Shown: positions 9,402 through 19,574, counted from the first letter of the stretch. The stretch is 64,000 nucleotides of DNA from Aliivibrio salmonicida LFI1238 (GCF_000196495.1 NC_011312.1:3162001-3226000); one strand, 5' to 3'. Notes: generated by a model from the letters alone, not told the origin. Translations and numbers: made by a program.

Positions 9402-11027
9402 ATGACTGTAATGGAACACAAAAAGGCTGCACAACTTGATCTTTCTCAACACGGCTTAAGCAACGTGACGGAAGTTCTTCGTAACCCTAGCTATGACGTA
9501 CTTTTTGAAGAAGAAACGCGTCCTGACTTAGAAGGTTATGAACGTGGTGTAATGACAGAACTTGGCTCTGTTGCGGTAGATACTGGTATTTTTACCGGTC
9601 GTTCGCCAAAAGATAAATACATCGTAAAAGATGAAACAACCAAAGATACCTTGTGGTGGTCTGATCAAGGTAAAAATGACAACAAAGCCATTACCCCTGC
9701 AGTCTGGGATGATTTAAAAGCCCTTGTTACAGAACAACTATCAGGCAAACGTTTGTTTGTTATTGATGGCTTCTGTGGTGCAAACCCTGATACTCGCCTT
9801 AGTGTTCGAGTTATCACGGAAGTCGCATGGCAGGCTCACTTTGTGAAAAATATGTTTATTCGCCCAACGGACGAAGAATTAGAAAGTTTTGAACCTGATT
9901 TTGTCGTCATGAATGGCGCAAAAGCAACCAATCCAAATTACGAAGCACAAGGGTTAAACTCTGAAAACTTTGTTGCCTTCAACTTAACAGAGCGTGTTCA
10001 AATCATCGGTGGTACTTGGTACGGCGGTGAGATGAAAAAAGGCATGTTCGCAATGATGAATTACTTACTTCCGTTAAAAGGCATTGCATCTATGCACTGT
10101 TCAGCTAACGTAGGTAAAGAAGGCGATGTTGCTGTATTCTTCGGCTTATCAGGTACAGGTAAAACAACCCTATCAACGGATCCAAAACGTCAATTAATTG
10201 GGGATGATGAACACGGTTGGGATGATGATGGTATCTTTAACTTTGAAGGTGGCTGTTACGCGAAAACCATTCGTTTATCTAAAGAAGCTGAACCGGATAT
10301 TTTTAATGCCATTCGTCGTGATGCACTATTAGAAAACGTAACCGTTCGCAATGATGGTTCGATTGATTTTGATGACGGTTCTAAAACAGAAAATACTCGT
10401 GTTTCTTACCCTATCTATCACATTGATAATATCGTTAAACCGATTTCAAAAGCAGGTCATGCAAACAAAGTTATTTTCTTAACCGCTGATGCATTTGGTG
10501 TTCTACCTCCTGTTGCTAAATTAACGCCAGAACAAACGAAATATCATTTCTTATCAGGTTTTACCGCTAAATTAGCCGGTACTGAACGTGGCATTACAGA
10601 ACCAACACCAACATTCTCTGCTGCTTTTGGTGCTGCGTTCTTAACACTACACCCAACACAATACGCAGAAGTATTGGTGAAACGTATGGAAGCCGCTGGT
10701 GCAGAAGCTTACATCGTAAACACAGGTTGGAACGGCACAGGCAAACGTATCTCAATTCAAGATACGCGTGGCATCATTGATGCAATTTTAGATGGTTCTA
10801 TTGATAATGTAGAAACGAAAAACATTCCAGTCTTTAACCTTGAAGTACCGACATCACTACCAGGTGTTGATACCTCAATTCTTGACCCTCGTGATACATA
10901 TACAGACCCATTACAGTGGGACAGTAAAGCGGAAGATTTAGCACAACGCTTCATCAAAAACTTTGCTCAATACACAGATAATGACGAAGGGAAAGCGCTT
11001 GTAAAAGCAGGTCCTCAGCTGGATTAA
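9402..11027 (+). CDS. pckA: Phosphoenolpyruvate carboxykinase (ATP)
   Basis: A 541-residue cytosolic enzyme converting oxaloacetate and ATP to phosphoenolpyruvate, the entry step of gluconeogenesis. The kinase-1a P-loop GLSGTGKTTLS lies near residues 248-258, the kinase-2 motif LIGDDEHGWDDDG follows at about 265-280, and the N-terminal FTGRSPKDKY substrate loop is intact. Length matches ATP-type PCK. An AAGGAG site sits six bases before the ATG. It is monocistronic, with its own terminator downstream. Confidence 0.98.
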   Translation: MTVMEHKKAAQLDLSQHGLSNVTEVLRNPSYDVLFEEETRPDLEGYERGVMTELGSVAVDTGIFTGRSPKDKYIVKDETTKDTLWWSDQGKNDNKAITPAVWDDLKALVTEQLSGKRLFVIDGFCGANPDTRLSVRVITEVAWQAHFVKNMFIRPTDEELESFEPDFVVMNGAKATNPNYEAQGLNSENFVAFNLTERVQIIGGTWYGGEMKKGMFAMMNYLLPLKGIASMHCSANVGKEGDVAVFFGLSGTGKTTLSTDPKRQLIGDDEHGWDDDGIFNFEGGCYAKTIRLSKEAEPDIFNAIRRDALLENVTVRNDGSIDFDDGSKTENTRVSYPIYHIDNIVKPISKAGHANKVIFLTADAFGVLPPVAKLTPEQTKYHFLSGFTAKLAGTERGITEPTPTFSAAFGAAFLTLHPTQYAEVLVKRMEAAGAEAYIVNTGWNGTGKRISIQDTRGIIDAILDGSIDNVETKNIPVFNLEVPTSLPGVDTSILDPRDTYTDPLQWDSKAEDLAQRFIKNFAQYTDNDEGKALVKAGPQLD

Positions 11028-11056
11028 TCCGCCTTACATGTAAATCGTTTTTATTT

Positions 11057-11083
11057 AAGCCCTTCATTCGAAGGGCTTTTTTT
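11057..11083 (+). terminator. Rho-independent terminator of pckA
   Basis: AAGCCCTTC and GAAGGGCTT form a 9-bp stem with a tiny loop (ATTC), followed by TTTTT. It starts 30 bases after the pckA stop. Confidence 0.92.
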
Positions 11084-11231
11084 ACCCATAAATAGGCCAA
11101 TAACAATAAAGCTTTATTCTATTTTCCTCGAAATCGTGATTACTCTTGAGTAAACAACGACAATAACTTGATTGAACCTGTTTTTTACTCCACTCTTTCT
11201 GTTCATCTATTTTTCTTATTGGAGTTAATCA

Positions 11232-13214
11232 ATGTACACCACGTTGAAAAGCCTCGGTTGGCTGCTCACTCTTTGTTTATTACTTGTGGCGGCATTCTTA
11301 TCTCTTTTACATACGCCTTACGCACAGCCATTATTGAATCCAGTCGTTGAAAAGTTGACTCATCAAACGCTCTCCTTTGGTGGGATCTCCTATTCTATTC
11401 ACGATCCTTCGCACCTCACCATCTCTGATGTCGTGATTCATTCTGAGCCAGAGCTACCCATTCAACAAATTGATTTATGGCTTTCTAAGCATCCAATTCA
11501 AAATAATAAACTCGCTTTTGATAGTGTGAAAATTGATGGAATTAGCCTACAAAACGGACTGCCTAATACTAAAAAACTCAATTGGTTTTCAATCTCTCAA
11601 CTCAGTATTTCTAATTTAGATTTTGCAGATGATGGATTGGTCGTACGTGAAGCACAAATCCAATTAAGTAACTATGATGTGCATAATGAAAAAGGACTGC
11701 CTTTTGAAGGGGGGTTTCAATTATCTACTCAACAACTTTACTGGCAAGGTGAAGCCCTAGATGACGTCTTAATAGATGGTTATTACACTGAAAACTATAC
11801 GGCATTACAGGGTATTTCATTAACTTGGCGCAATAGCACCATTACAGCTCAAGCCGAATTAAAAGAAAATAAGTTATGGGTTATTCCTCAATTTACACTG
11901 CGTAAATTTAATTTAGAATCGGATAATGCCGACATTATTGGAAAGCCTCTGCAATGGCTTTCAGAACAAGGTTTCACGTATCAATTCGAACGAATCGATC
12001 TACTCGATGTGAATATTGAATTACCTCAATTCTCTGTCAATGATCTCAGTCTTTCTGCTGAAAACATTCTTCTTCCTTATAAGATTTGGCAGCAAAATAA
12101 CGCGAATATTTCCTTTAGTGCCGATAGCTTGGTATGGAAAGACACCATTATTAATAAGCCGATAATAGAGTTAACGCTAACAAATAAAAAAGCGACTATT
12201 TCTAATCTTTCACTGGATGTTTTTAATGGCAACATTCAACTTTCAGGACTGCTTTCGCCTACCACGATCAATTTATCGTCTCTCACTTTAAACCAAATAA
12301 AATGGTTAATCAGTCCTCAAGAACTCGATTCAATCAGCAACTATCTCACTCAATTAGAACAAGTGAACATCGCCAACTTAGACATTAATAATTCTCAGAT
12401 TATTCAACTTGAAACGGCCCACCCATTCCAGTTGTCTGGTTTAAACGTAGAAGGTCATGATCTGGATTTACTTCGTTATTATCAATGGGCTTTATGGGAC
12501 GGAAAATTATCAATAAGTGCTTCAAATGCCAGCTTAAATTATTTGCTCACTCAACAACTATTGATCGAAACAAACACGAATAATGGACGGTGGACAATAG
12601 AGCGCGCTCTATTCCCATTAACAGAAGGGTTAATTGGACTAAATGGCAGTATTAACCTCAAACAAGACAGTCAGCCATGGCAACTTGAGGCTTATGGTGA
12701 TGGTATCCCTCTCTCGGATTTAGCGAAATGGCTTCCCAACCCAATTCCTTTAGAAGGAATGGCTGAATTTACTTTTTCAGGTAATGGATTAGCGGTAAAT
12801 AAAGACAGTTTTAATTACAGCTTTGATGGCGATTTAAACGTTATTCCAAGAGAAACAACAACAACAGAAACGGCCAAAGATTTGTGGCAACTAAAACTTG
12901 GGCTCATTCCAGAAGAAAGCCAATCAGAAAAAGACGTTAGTGCTCAAACACAACGCAAGAAAGAACATACAATGGATAAAAAAACCATCTACCCAATCAA
13001 TATTGAGCCAATTCATATTTCGGCAAACAGGGGCCGAATTTCAATTAATCCAATAATGATTACCGGTGACGGATTTAATTATAATGTGGAAGGGGAGTAT
13101 GATTTAGTGAACCCAGAAAAGGCAGAAACGGTCATCTCATTAACACAAGAATGCCATCAAATAGTACAGCGACTCTTTTCTGATAAAGTCGATTTAATCA
13201 ATTATTGTCAGTGA
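11232..13214 (+). CDS. AsmA-family membrane-anchored protein
   Basis: A 660-residue protein with a single N-terminal membrane helix (about residues 7-30, LGWLLTLCLLLVAAFLSLL) and a long beta-rich periplasmic part with repeated short segments of the type found in AsmA/YhdP proteins (for example FSGNGLAVNKDSFNYSFDGDLNV). AsmA-like proteins are thought to span the periplasm and move or organise lipids for the outer membrane. A TTGGAG site sits seven bases before the ATG. Family membership is likely from architecture; the specific member is not assigned. Confidence 0.7.
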   Translation: MYTTLKSLGWLLTLCLLLVAAFLSLLHTPYAQPLLNPVVEKLTHQTLSFGGISYSIHDPSHLTISDVVIHSEPELPIQQIDLWLSKHPIQNNKLAFDSVKIDGISLQNGLPNTKKLNWFSISQLSISNLDFADDGLVVREAQIQLSNYDVHNEKGLPFEGGFQLSTQQLYWQGEALDDVLIDGYYTENYTALQGISLTWRNSTITAQAELKENKLWVIPQFTLRKFNLESDNADIIGKPLQWLSEQGFTYQFERIDLLDVNIELPQFSVNDLSLSAENILLPYKIWQQNNANISFSADSLVWKDTIINKPIIELTLTNKKATISNLSLDVFNGNIQLSGLLSPTTINLSSLTLNQIKWLISPQELDSISNYLTQLEQVNIANLDINNSQIIQLETAHPFQLSGLNVEGHDLDLLRYYQWALWDGKLSISASNASLNYLLTQQLLIETNTNNGRWTIERALFPLTEGLIGLNGSINLKQDSQPWQLEAYGDGIPLSDLAKWLPNPIPLEGMAEFTFSGNGLAVNKDSFNYSFDGDLNVIPRETTTTETAKDLWQLKLGLIPEESQSEKDVSAQTQRKKEHTMDKKTIYPINIEPIHISANRGRISINPIMITGDGFNYNVEGEYDLVNPEKAETVISLTQECHQIVQRLFSDKVDLINYCQ

Positions 13215-13237
13215 TAATGCGGTAGGCCATCAATATT

Positions 13238-13270
13238 AAGCTCTATTCCTTTCAAGAAATAGAGCTTTTT
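13238..13270. terminator. Bidirectional terminator between the asmA-like and EAL-HDOD genes
   Basis: AAGCTCTATT and AATAGAGCTT form a 10-bp perfect stem flanked by TTTTT on the plus side. It lies between two convergent genes, so it can serve both. Confidence 0.85.
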
Positions 13271-13272
13271 GA

Positions 13273-14493
13273 TCATTTAGAAAGGATGTCTTGATACCAT
13301 TTTTCAGCTTCTTCGTAAGTTTTTTCAACCGTTTTTGCAGAGAAACCCAAAGAGCGACTGACTTGATCAATATGAGTCCAATCTCCTTTATCTACATTTT
13401 CATACAGCTTTAACATAGAACCAAGCAGACCTGATTGTGTTAATAAGGCTTGCTCAATATCTTCAGATAAAGACAATTGAACCAGTAATTCATCAAAATT
13501 ACGATCCAACAACGCGTCTAATAACGAAAACAATCCCACAATAAACGCCTGTTGTCCCTGCGTCCCATTCTGGCACTTACAAATCATTAATTCACAAAAA
13601 CGCCCTTTAATCAGCGATTGTTTATACAATTCTTTGGGCTTATTGATTGCCGCGTGAGCTGTCGCGACTAAAGTGACAAACATTTTGATTTGTTCTTCAC
13701 CCAAATACACTAACGCTTGTTTAAAAGACGAAATCGGTTTTTCTAAACGAACGGCTGACGTATTGACGAATTTTAATAACTGATAAGACAACGACACATC
13801 TTGAGCAATAAGCTGCTCAATACGATTGAAATTAACGTCATCACGACACACTTCTTGAAACAATTGCATCGTTAATACTTCTTCAGGTTTAACCACTCGA
13901 TTTTTTATGATTTCAGGTTTACTAAAGAAATACCCTTGATAGAAATAAAAACCGGCATCAAATGCTTGCTGAAACTCTTCATTTGTTTCAACACGCTCCG
14001 CTAAATAATGACGTTTACAGCCTTCTCGTTTCTTTTTCTTCACATAGTCACAAGCAACATTGATACCCAATTGCATGATGTCTAATTTCACGATATGTGC
14101 ATAAGGTAAAAAACGATCCCACACCGCATCTAAACTAAAATCATCTAATGCAATGATATAGCCCATGCGGTGTAAATGTTTAATCGCACTGAATAATTCA
14201 TCATTAGGAATGCACGTCTCTAATACTTCTACTACAATTTTCCGTTTCGGAAATGACGTAGGTATAAGAGAAATCAATGATTCTTGCGGGAAATTGATAA
14301 AACTACGAGGAGATTCTAAAGCAGGATTACAGCCGACCGACATAAAGTTCTCGACCAACAATCGGCAAGTCGCTTGATTCGCTTCTATATCATCAGGAAA
14401 AGCGTTGCTTTCACCATCACGAAAAAGGAGTTCATACCCTATCGTTTGTTTTTTTCGATTAAGTATCGGTTGTCGAGCAACGTATGCATACAT
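13273..14493 (-). CDS. EAL-HDOD domain signalling protein (YuxH type)
   Basis: A 406-residue cytoplasmic protein with an N-terminal EAL domain (residues 1-200) and a C-terminal HDOD domain (200-400). The EAL region keeps ELLFR (the EAL position reads ELL), NF, EVLE, DDFS, KLD, AERVET and YQGYF, so most metal and substrate ligands of c-di-GMP phosphodiesterases are present, though catalytic activity cannot be assumed in this subfamily. I chose MYAYVARQPIL at 14493, the usual family start; the longer frame would need a TTG at 14523. Single gene, no operon partner visible. Confidence 0.85.
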   Translation of the reverse strand: MYAYVARQPILNRKKQTIGYELLFRDGESNAFPDDIEANQATCRLLVENFMSVGCNPALESPRSFINFPQESLISLIPTSFPKRKIVVEVLETCIPNDELFSAIKHLHRMGYIIALDDFSLDAVWDRFLPYAHIVKLDIMQLGINVACDYVKKKKREGCKRHYLAERVETNEEFQQAFDAGFYFYQGYFFSKPEIIKNRVVKPEEVLTMQLFQEVCRDDVNFNRIEQLIAQDVSLSYQLLKFVNTSAVRLEKPISSFKQALVYLGEEQIKMFVTLVATAHAAINKPKELYKQSLIKGRFCELMICKCQNGTQGQQAFIVGLFSLLDALLDRNFDELLVQLSLSEDIEQALLTQSGLLGSMLKLYENVDKGDWTHIDQVSRSLGFSAKTVEKTYEEAEKWYQDILSK

Positions 14494-14742
14494 AATTTGA
14501 AAGCGGTATCCTGTGAGAAACAAAATAAGATTAAGTATTTATAACGGCAGAATACCAAAAAACTTGATAAAAACCTAAAAGAAACCTAGTCCTATTGGAA
14601 ACGCCACATCATAGTATAATGTGTCGCCTAAAAACATGAGTTTGATTAAGAACCACACAAGAACTTACTAAAATATGATATTCCTTTCTTAATTATCCTT
14701 ATAATACCTCATTGATGTAGTTATTTTAAAATAGTGACCTTT

Positions 14743-15711
14743 ATGACAGCACCTGAACTTACTCAAGAACCACAATACCATGATACCATGAAATACAACG
14801 TAGCTCCATTTTGGGAGAAGCGTCAACATGGATTTCTACAAGGTGAAAAAACCACTCAACTACACTGGGTAAGTTTCACAAGTCCAAGTCATAAGAAAGC
14901 GATCATGGTGGTTAATGGTCGTATTGAGAGTGTGTATAAATACCAAGAACTCTTTTATGATTTATTTTGCCAAGGCTATGACATTTATTCATTTGATCAT
15001 CGTGGGCAAGGCTTATCCGATCGTTTAACAGACAATATCGACATTGGCCACATTGAAGATTTTAATGATTACATTCTTGATCTCAACACCATGACTCAAT
15101 CATTGATTACACCCGAGAATTATGAAGACTGCTACCTTCTTGGTCACTCAATGGGAGGTGCTATTGCAACGCAATACGTTGAATGTTTTTCTCACCCATA
15201 CTCTGCCCTTGTATTAAGCGCACCAATGCACGGTATTTACATGAAACCGTGGTTAAAGCCTATCGCAAGCCCTGTTAGTCATTATTTAAGTCAATGGTCT
15301 GCCCTGCCTTCTTATGCGTTAGGTCAATCACCTTATCAAGCAAAACCGTTTTTAGATAATCCACTAACCACCAGTGAAATTCGTTACCAATGGTTTAGAG
15401 ATTTATATCAAGCCTTCCCGGAACTGCAAATTGGTGGCCCAAGTAATCACTGGGTTAATCAAGGTATTAAAGGAGCAAAACGGTGTATTGCTCAAGCACC
15501 TGCTTGCACAATACCAACCTTATTAATGCAGGGTGAAAAAGATAAAATTGTAGATAACAAATCACACCTCAAATTTCAGAAAAAAGCCCCTAATTGCCAG
15601 CTCATCACGATTAAAGAGGCAAAGCATGAATTATTATTTGAATCTGATGCCTGCAGAAATCAAGCCTTACTGGAAACATTCGCTTTCTTTGAGGCTCATT
15701 CAAAAAAATAA
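14743..15711 (+). CDS. pldB: Lysophospholipase L2-like alpha/beta hydrolase
   Basis: A 322-residue serine hydrolase of the monoacylglycerol lipase/PldB family. Nucleophile elbow GHSMGGA lies near residue 134, the oxyanion region VVNGRIES near 55, the SFDHRGQGLSD motif near 85, and a C-terminal catalytic His in AKHELLFE. It would remove the acyl chain from lysophospholipids at the inner membrane. ATG 14743 was chosen over GTG 14734. The pairing with yigL downstream is the same as in E. coli and supports the name. Confidence 0.88.
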   Translation: MTAPELTQEPQYHDTMKYNVAPFWEKRQHGFLQGEKTTQLHWVSFTSPSHKKAIMVVNGRIESVYKYQELFYDLFCQGYDIYSFDHRGQGLSDRLTDNIDIGHIEDFNDYILDLNTMTQSLITPENYEDCYLLGHSMGGAIATQYVECFSHPYSALVLSAPMHGIYMKPWLKPIASPVSHYLSQWSALPSYALGQSPYQAKPFLDNPLTTSEIRYQWFRDLYQAFPELQIGGPSNHWVNQGIKGAKRCIAQAPACTIPTLLMQGEKDKIVDNKSHLKFQKKAPNCQLITIKEAKHELLFESDACRNQALLETFAFFEAHSKK

Positions 15712-15834
15712 TGCCTCCGCGACAGGCTAAAAGGGGAAAGATCATAATTGCTATCTTTACCCTCTTTTTTCATTACAAAGTGACGTAAACTGGCCTCAGT
15801 TAACTTTGAACTCCAATTTTCACCATGAGGCTTT

Positions 15835-16632
15835 ATGATTACTATCGTTGCGTCTGATCTTGACGGCACACTGCTTACTCCAGAACACAAACTTGCTGAC
15901 TTCACGAAAAAAACACTCAATAAACTTCATCAACAAGAACTCACTTTTATTTTTGCGACTGGCCGCCATCACATTGATGTTGGTAATCTACGTAATGAAG
16001 TGGGTATTCCGGCTTATATGATCACCTCAAACGGTGCTCGTGTGCATGATGAAAATGACCAACTGATTTACAGTAAAAATGTTCCTCAAACATTAATTCC
16101 TCAAGTGATCGATCTTTTAAAAAATGATGACCTGTTGTCTATACATATCTACTCAGATGACCAATGGTTTTTAAATAAAGAAGACGAAGAATTAAAAGAA
16201 TTTCATGACAATGGCTTCACTTACACCTTATTTGATGTAGAAAAGCCACCACTTGAAAATATTGCTAAAATATTTGTCACCATGCCTGAACACGAATATT
16301 TAGTTCAGTATGAAAACCAATTAAAAGAAAAATTTGGTGATCAATTGATGGTCGCATTCTCGACACCTTGGTGCTTAGAAGTGATGGCATCAGAAGTATC
16401 TAAAGGTGCAGCACTCGATGCCGTTGCTAAATTATTAGGTAAAACACTCGAAAACTGCATCGCCTTTGGTGATGGCATGAATGACTACGAAATGTTGAGC
16501 ATGGCAGGCAAAGGAATTGTGATGGGAACATCGCATGAAAAAGTAAAAAAAGCCTTACCAAATAATGAAGTCATTGGTTCTTGCGCTGACGAAGCCGTTG
16601 CTCATTACTTAGAAAATTTATTGTTAAAATAG
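15835..16632 (+). CDS. yigL: HAD-superfamily phosphatase YigL (Cof type)
   Basis: A 265-residue HAD type IIB phosphatase. Catalytic motif I is DLDGTLL (Asp8, Asp10), motif II TSNGA near residue 62, motif III the conserved Lys in the SKGAAL region, and motif IV FGDGMNDYEML near residues 214-224. The E. coli homologue dephosphorylates pyridoxal phosphate and sugar phosphates, and helps relieve phosphosugar stress. It follows pldB by about 120 bases on the same strand. IS66 copy 1 begins 66 bases after its stop codon. Confidence 0.9.
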   Translation: MITIVASDLDGTLLTPEHKLADFTKKTLNKLHQQELTFIFATGRHHIDVGNLRNEVGIPAYMITSNGARVHDENDQLIYSKNVPQTLIPQVIDLLKNDDLLSIHIYSDDQWFLNKEDEELKEFHDNGFTYTLFDVEKPPLENIAKIFVTMPEHEYLVQYENQLKEKFGDQLMVAFSTPWCLEVMASEVSKGAALDAVAKLLGKTLENCIAFGDGMNDYEMLSMAGKGIVMGTSHEKVKKALPNNEVIGSCADEAVAHYLENLLLK

Positions 16633-16640
16633 CATTTTAA

Positions 16641-16667
16641 GTAGTTGGCCTATCATAGGCCAACTAC
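16641..16667 (+). terminator. Hairpin after yigL, possible terminator
   Basis: GTAGTTGGCCTA and TAGGCCAACTAC form a perfect 12-bp stem with a TCA loop. No clean T-run follows (TGATTAACCATTT), so termination efficiency is uncertain; the hairpin may be a 3'-end stabiliser. Confidence 0.6.
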
Positions 16668-16714
16668 TGATTAACCATTTAAAAACAGTATATTAAGAGT
16701 AAGCGTGCGGGGAA

Positions 16715-18204
16715 CTACACCTTGTCTTTTACATTCCAAGGTAAAAGTGAATCGATATCTGGCGATCCAACACATAAACGATCTAGACAATACCTAATAT
16801 AATCGTAAGGGATTAATCCGTTTGCCTTTGCTGTTTCTACAATGCTGTAAAGCATTGCACTTGAATCTGCACCAGCCGTTGAACCCGAAAATAACCAGTT
16901 TTTCCGGCCGATAACAAACGGTTTAACCGCTCGCTCTGCTCGATTGTTATCAATAGATAACAATCCATCATCAATATAACGAACTAATTTATCCCATTGA
17001 TTTAATGTATAGCTAATCGCCTCACCTAATTTTGTTTTAGGTGATACTCGACTAACTGCGCTATCAAGCCAATCACGGAGCTCTTTAAGTAAATCGCGGG
17101 CTTCTGTCTGCCTAGCAACATACTTGGCTTCAGGGGAAGCCTCTTTTAATAACGATTCGATCCGGTATAGCTTTTGGATTTTACTCAATACCCAATCTGC
17201 ACTCCCTGTTTTCCCTTTTACTTGAACACGTTGAGCCTCAATAAATCGTCGACGTGCGTGTGCCCAACAGCCAACTAAAATCGCTTCAGTTTGTTCATAA
17301 CCTTGGTAACCATCGGTATGTAAATACCCGTTATAACCTTTTAAAAAGTTAACTGGATGGTTGCCATGCCTGCTAGATTGATAATCATAAAGTACAATTC
17401 CAGGCAAAACACCAGAGCCTGGAGAATCATAGCCAGAGCAGTAGACCCACATATAACATTTTGCTTTTTCAACATCCAACACATTTACCGTTGTTTCATC
17501 ACAATGCAGAGTGGGTTGTTCAAGCAAAATACGATGTAACTCGTTATTAAGAGGGGTAAATAGTACCGAGCATTTTATTAACCAATCCGCCATCGTTCGC
17601 CGTCCAATAATGATACCCCATTGCTGAAATAACGTTTCTTGACGATAAAGTGGAAGACTGTATTGAAATTTAGCCGTAATAATTTGAGCAAGTAAACTTG
17701 CGGTCGCAATCCCTTTAGGGATTGGTGACGCTGGCATTGGGGCTTGTTTAATGTCTACTGAAGTATTGTTTTTTTCACAATTTCGGCAAGCATATTTAGG
17801 ACGAACATGTTGAATAACTTCCACTTTAGCTGGTACAAATTCCAACTTTTCACTGATGTCTTTACCCATCGCATGCATCTCTAGACCGCAACACTTACAA
17901 GTTTTATCTTTTATGTCGTGGATATAATAACAGTACGCGGTAAGTCTTCAGGTAAGCGTTGGCGTTTTGGCTTTTGACGAGTGTAGGTAATCGTTTGTGT
18001 GTCATCATTTTCAATGATGATTTCTTCTTCTGTTTCATTGAATAAATCAAATTGAGTCGAGTCAGATTCACTGCTTTTACCAAAGCGCTGATGTTGAGCC
18101 AGCCGAAATTGCTCTAGAAGACGGTTATATTTATTTTCAAGCTGAAGCACAAGTGCTTTCAGCTCGTCAATGGTATCAGGAAGTGGTTTTATTTTATCAG
18201 TCAT
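16715..18204 (-). pseudogene. tnpC: IS66 transposase TnpC, frameshifted (copy 1)
   Basis: The reading frame is broken after codon 95 by two extra bases in an AT repeat near 17923 (GGATATAATAAC where copies 2 and 3 read GGATAATAAC). The N-terminal fragment (18204-17911) ends RTVIISTT; the C-terminal fragment, with the zinc-finger remnant and the whole DDE domain, runs from about 17878 to 16715. One missense change (N for Y in RHGNHPV) also differs from the other copies. The element can only move if TnpC is supplied by another copy. Confidence 0.93.
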
Positions 18205-18275
18205 GTAGATGACTATATAACGATAATACAGGTAATCAATCGGTTGCCTCCTATTCTTGACTGAGAATCAACTAT

Positions 18276-18623
18276 TTAAAGGGTTGTTTGATAATGTACC
18301 GGTTGATGTCCTAAGATATCAAAACCTTGTAATAGCAGTGTCAGTTGCTGCTCTGATAATGCTAACGTATCGTTATTTATATTTCGTGGCCATTTGAAGC
18401 GGTCTTCATCTAATCGCTTGTACCATAAAGCGAATCCTGTTTTATCCCAATACAATATTTTGAGTTTATCACGAGGCTTATTGCAAAATATAAATAGAGC
18501 ATCACTAAACGGTGATAGTTGCATTTCTTGCTCAACAATCACGACAAGGCCATTAATGGCCTTGCGAAAATCGACAAAATCACGATGAAGATAAATGGTG
18601 GAAACATCAGTAAATACATTCAT
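18276..18623 (-). CDS. tnpB: IS66 accessory protein TnpB (copy 1)
   Basis: A 115-residue protein of the IS66 Orf2 family, with the family motifs DFRKAINGL, IFCNKPRDKLKILYWDKTGFALWYKRL and FKWP. It is needed for IS66 transposition, though its biochemical role is not known. It overlaps the tnpA stop by four bases (ATGA). Confidence 0.95.
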   Translation of the reverse strand: MNVFTDVSTIYLHRDFVDFRKAINGLVVIVEQEMQLSPFSDALFIFCNKPRDKLKILYWDKTGFALWYKRLDEDRFKWPRNINNDTLALSEQQLTLLLQGFDILGHQPVHYQTTL

Positions 18624-18934
18624 GATTGATACCCTTTTAATAAGAGTCCTATCCAGTGAGGTTCAGTATTAGCTGGCAATGTTAATCGCAATTTTCCGAT
18701 AGAAAGTTGAATATCTGGTAATTGTGGAGTGGCGATGATAGTTGATGTTAACGCTTCTACTTTCAAGAAAGTAGAAGCGTTAATCTTTTGTTTCCATCGT
18801 GCTTTACGTGCACTAAATGTCTTTGGCAGAATATTATGGTTACGACAAAATTCAGCGGCACTAAGCTTGCTAGATTGCTGAGATTCAAATAGAGCGTGCC
18901 ATTGCTCTGGTGTTCTCTTTTTATCTTTTTGCAT
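18620..18934 (-). CDS. tnpA: IS66 accessory protein TnpA (copy 1)
   Basis: A 104-residue helix-turn-helix-like protein (KLSAAEFCRNHNILPKTFSA) typical of the first ORF of IS66 elements. A 36-bp palindrome sits in the middle of the coding sequence (complement of the one at 26719-26754) and encodes part of KINASTFLKVEALT. Confidence 0.93.
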   Translation of the reverse strand: MQKDKKRTPEQWHALFESQQSSKLSAAEFCRNHNILPKTFSARKARWKQKINASTFLKVEALTSTIIATPQLPDIQLSIGKLRLTLPANTEPHWIGLLLKGYQS

Positions 18935-19016
18935 AATTACGTTCTCGTTAAATGAAAGATCGTAAGATACGCATAATGAATTTTATTTGTTAGGTGTAGT
19001 TCCCCGCACGCTTACG

Positions 19017-19142
19017 TTTGAACGTGGCCACCCCGTACTTGCTCGTGTCGCAAAACGTAAGAAACTGCCTTACCCTCAATTAGATGGAACGGGACAGATT
19101 GTTGCAGATGAGGCGTGGTGGGCAGCGATGCAGGCGAAGTAA
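19017..19142 (+). pseudogene. C-terminal remnant of an unidentified gene cut by IS66 copy 1
   Basis: Directly after the IS end there is an open frame of 41 codons (FERGHPVLARVAKRKKLPYP ... WWAAMQAK) ending in TAA at 19142. It has no start codon or ribosome-binding site and has the composition of real coding sequence (basic stretch, Trp pair). I do not recognise the family. Its 5' part is not on the other side of the IS and is not seen elsewhere in the window. Confidence 0.6.
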
Positions 19143-19420
19143 AAGTAAAAACTTAGGGTTCACGGGGATTGTTGTGATTACAGCATTCACAATACTGTTC
19201 CTCCCCCTTTTTCATCAATGTTACTTGGTAGTAATTGTCAATAATAAGGGGAGGTTAGGAGAGGTTATAAATGAAGAAGTTTCGTTTATCTGCATAATAA
19301 AAACAACATAACCAACCCCCTCTAACTCCCCCCTTGTATTCACTATATCGATCTCATAACAGCAGATATAAAGGGGGAGAACCATTCTTTGTCGATGTAA
19401 CCGCAGCGATCACAGTACTG
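19143..19420. repeat. Diverged GC-rich palindromic repeat region before yiiD
   Basis: This stretch has no credible gene. It contains decayed versions of the 154-bp element that follows: short runs such as CTCCCCC near 19202, AATAAGGGGAGGTTAG near 19243, CCCCCTCTAACTCCCCCC near 19315, and AAAGGGGGAGAACC near 19370. It appears to be one or two older copies of the same palindromic element. Confidence 0.6.
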
Positions 19421-19574
19421 TTCCCTCCCCTTAATAAGGGGAGGGTTAGGGAGGGGTTATTGCGATACAGGTAGAATTGAATACCAATCTACCTTGATTA
19501 CACGCTGTTAGTTCTTGACCCCCTCCCAGCCTCCCCCTTACTAAGGGGGAGGAGCTTAAAAGCAAACACCTCTG
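19421..19574. repeat. Palindromic MITE-like element, copy A
   Basis: A 154-bp unit. It opens with the hairpin CCTCCCCTTA/TAAGGGGAGG, then GGGTTAGGGAGGGG, an AT-rich centre, the complementary CCCCCTCCCAGCC, and a second hairpin CCTCCCCCTTA/TAAGGGGGAGG. The whole unit is an imperfect inverted repeat and encodes no protein. A nearly identical copy lies at 20661-20813, on the other side of yiiD. Confidence 0.85.

Larger units (their letters stand above)
16699..19015 (-). mobile_element. IS66-family element, copy 1 (2317 bp)
   Basis: Complete element bounded by inverted ends GTAAGCGTGCGGGGAACTAC and its complement. It carries tnpA, tnpB and a frameshifted tnpC on the minus strand. The adjacent 8-mers differ: TATTAAGA on the left, GTTTGAAC on the right, so there is no target-site duplication. 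It is 2 bp longer than copies 2 and 3 because of an insertion in tnpC. The lack of a duplication suggests that recombination, not simple insertion, made this junction. Confidence 0.95.
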
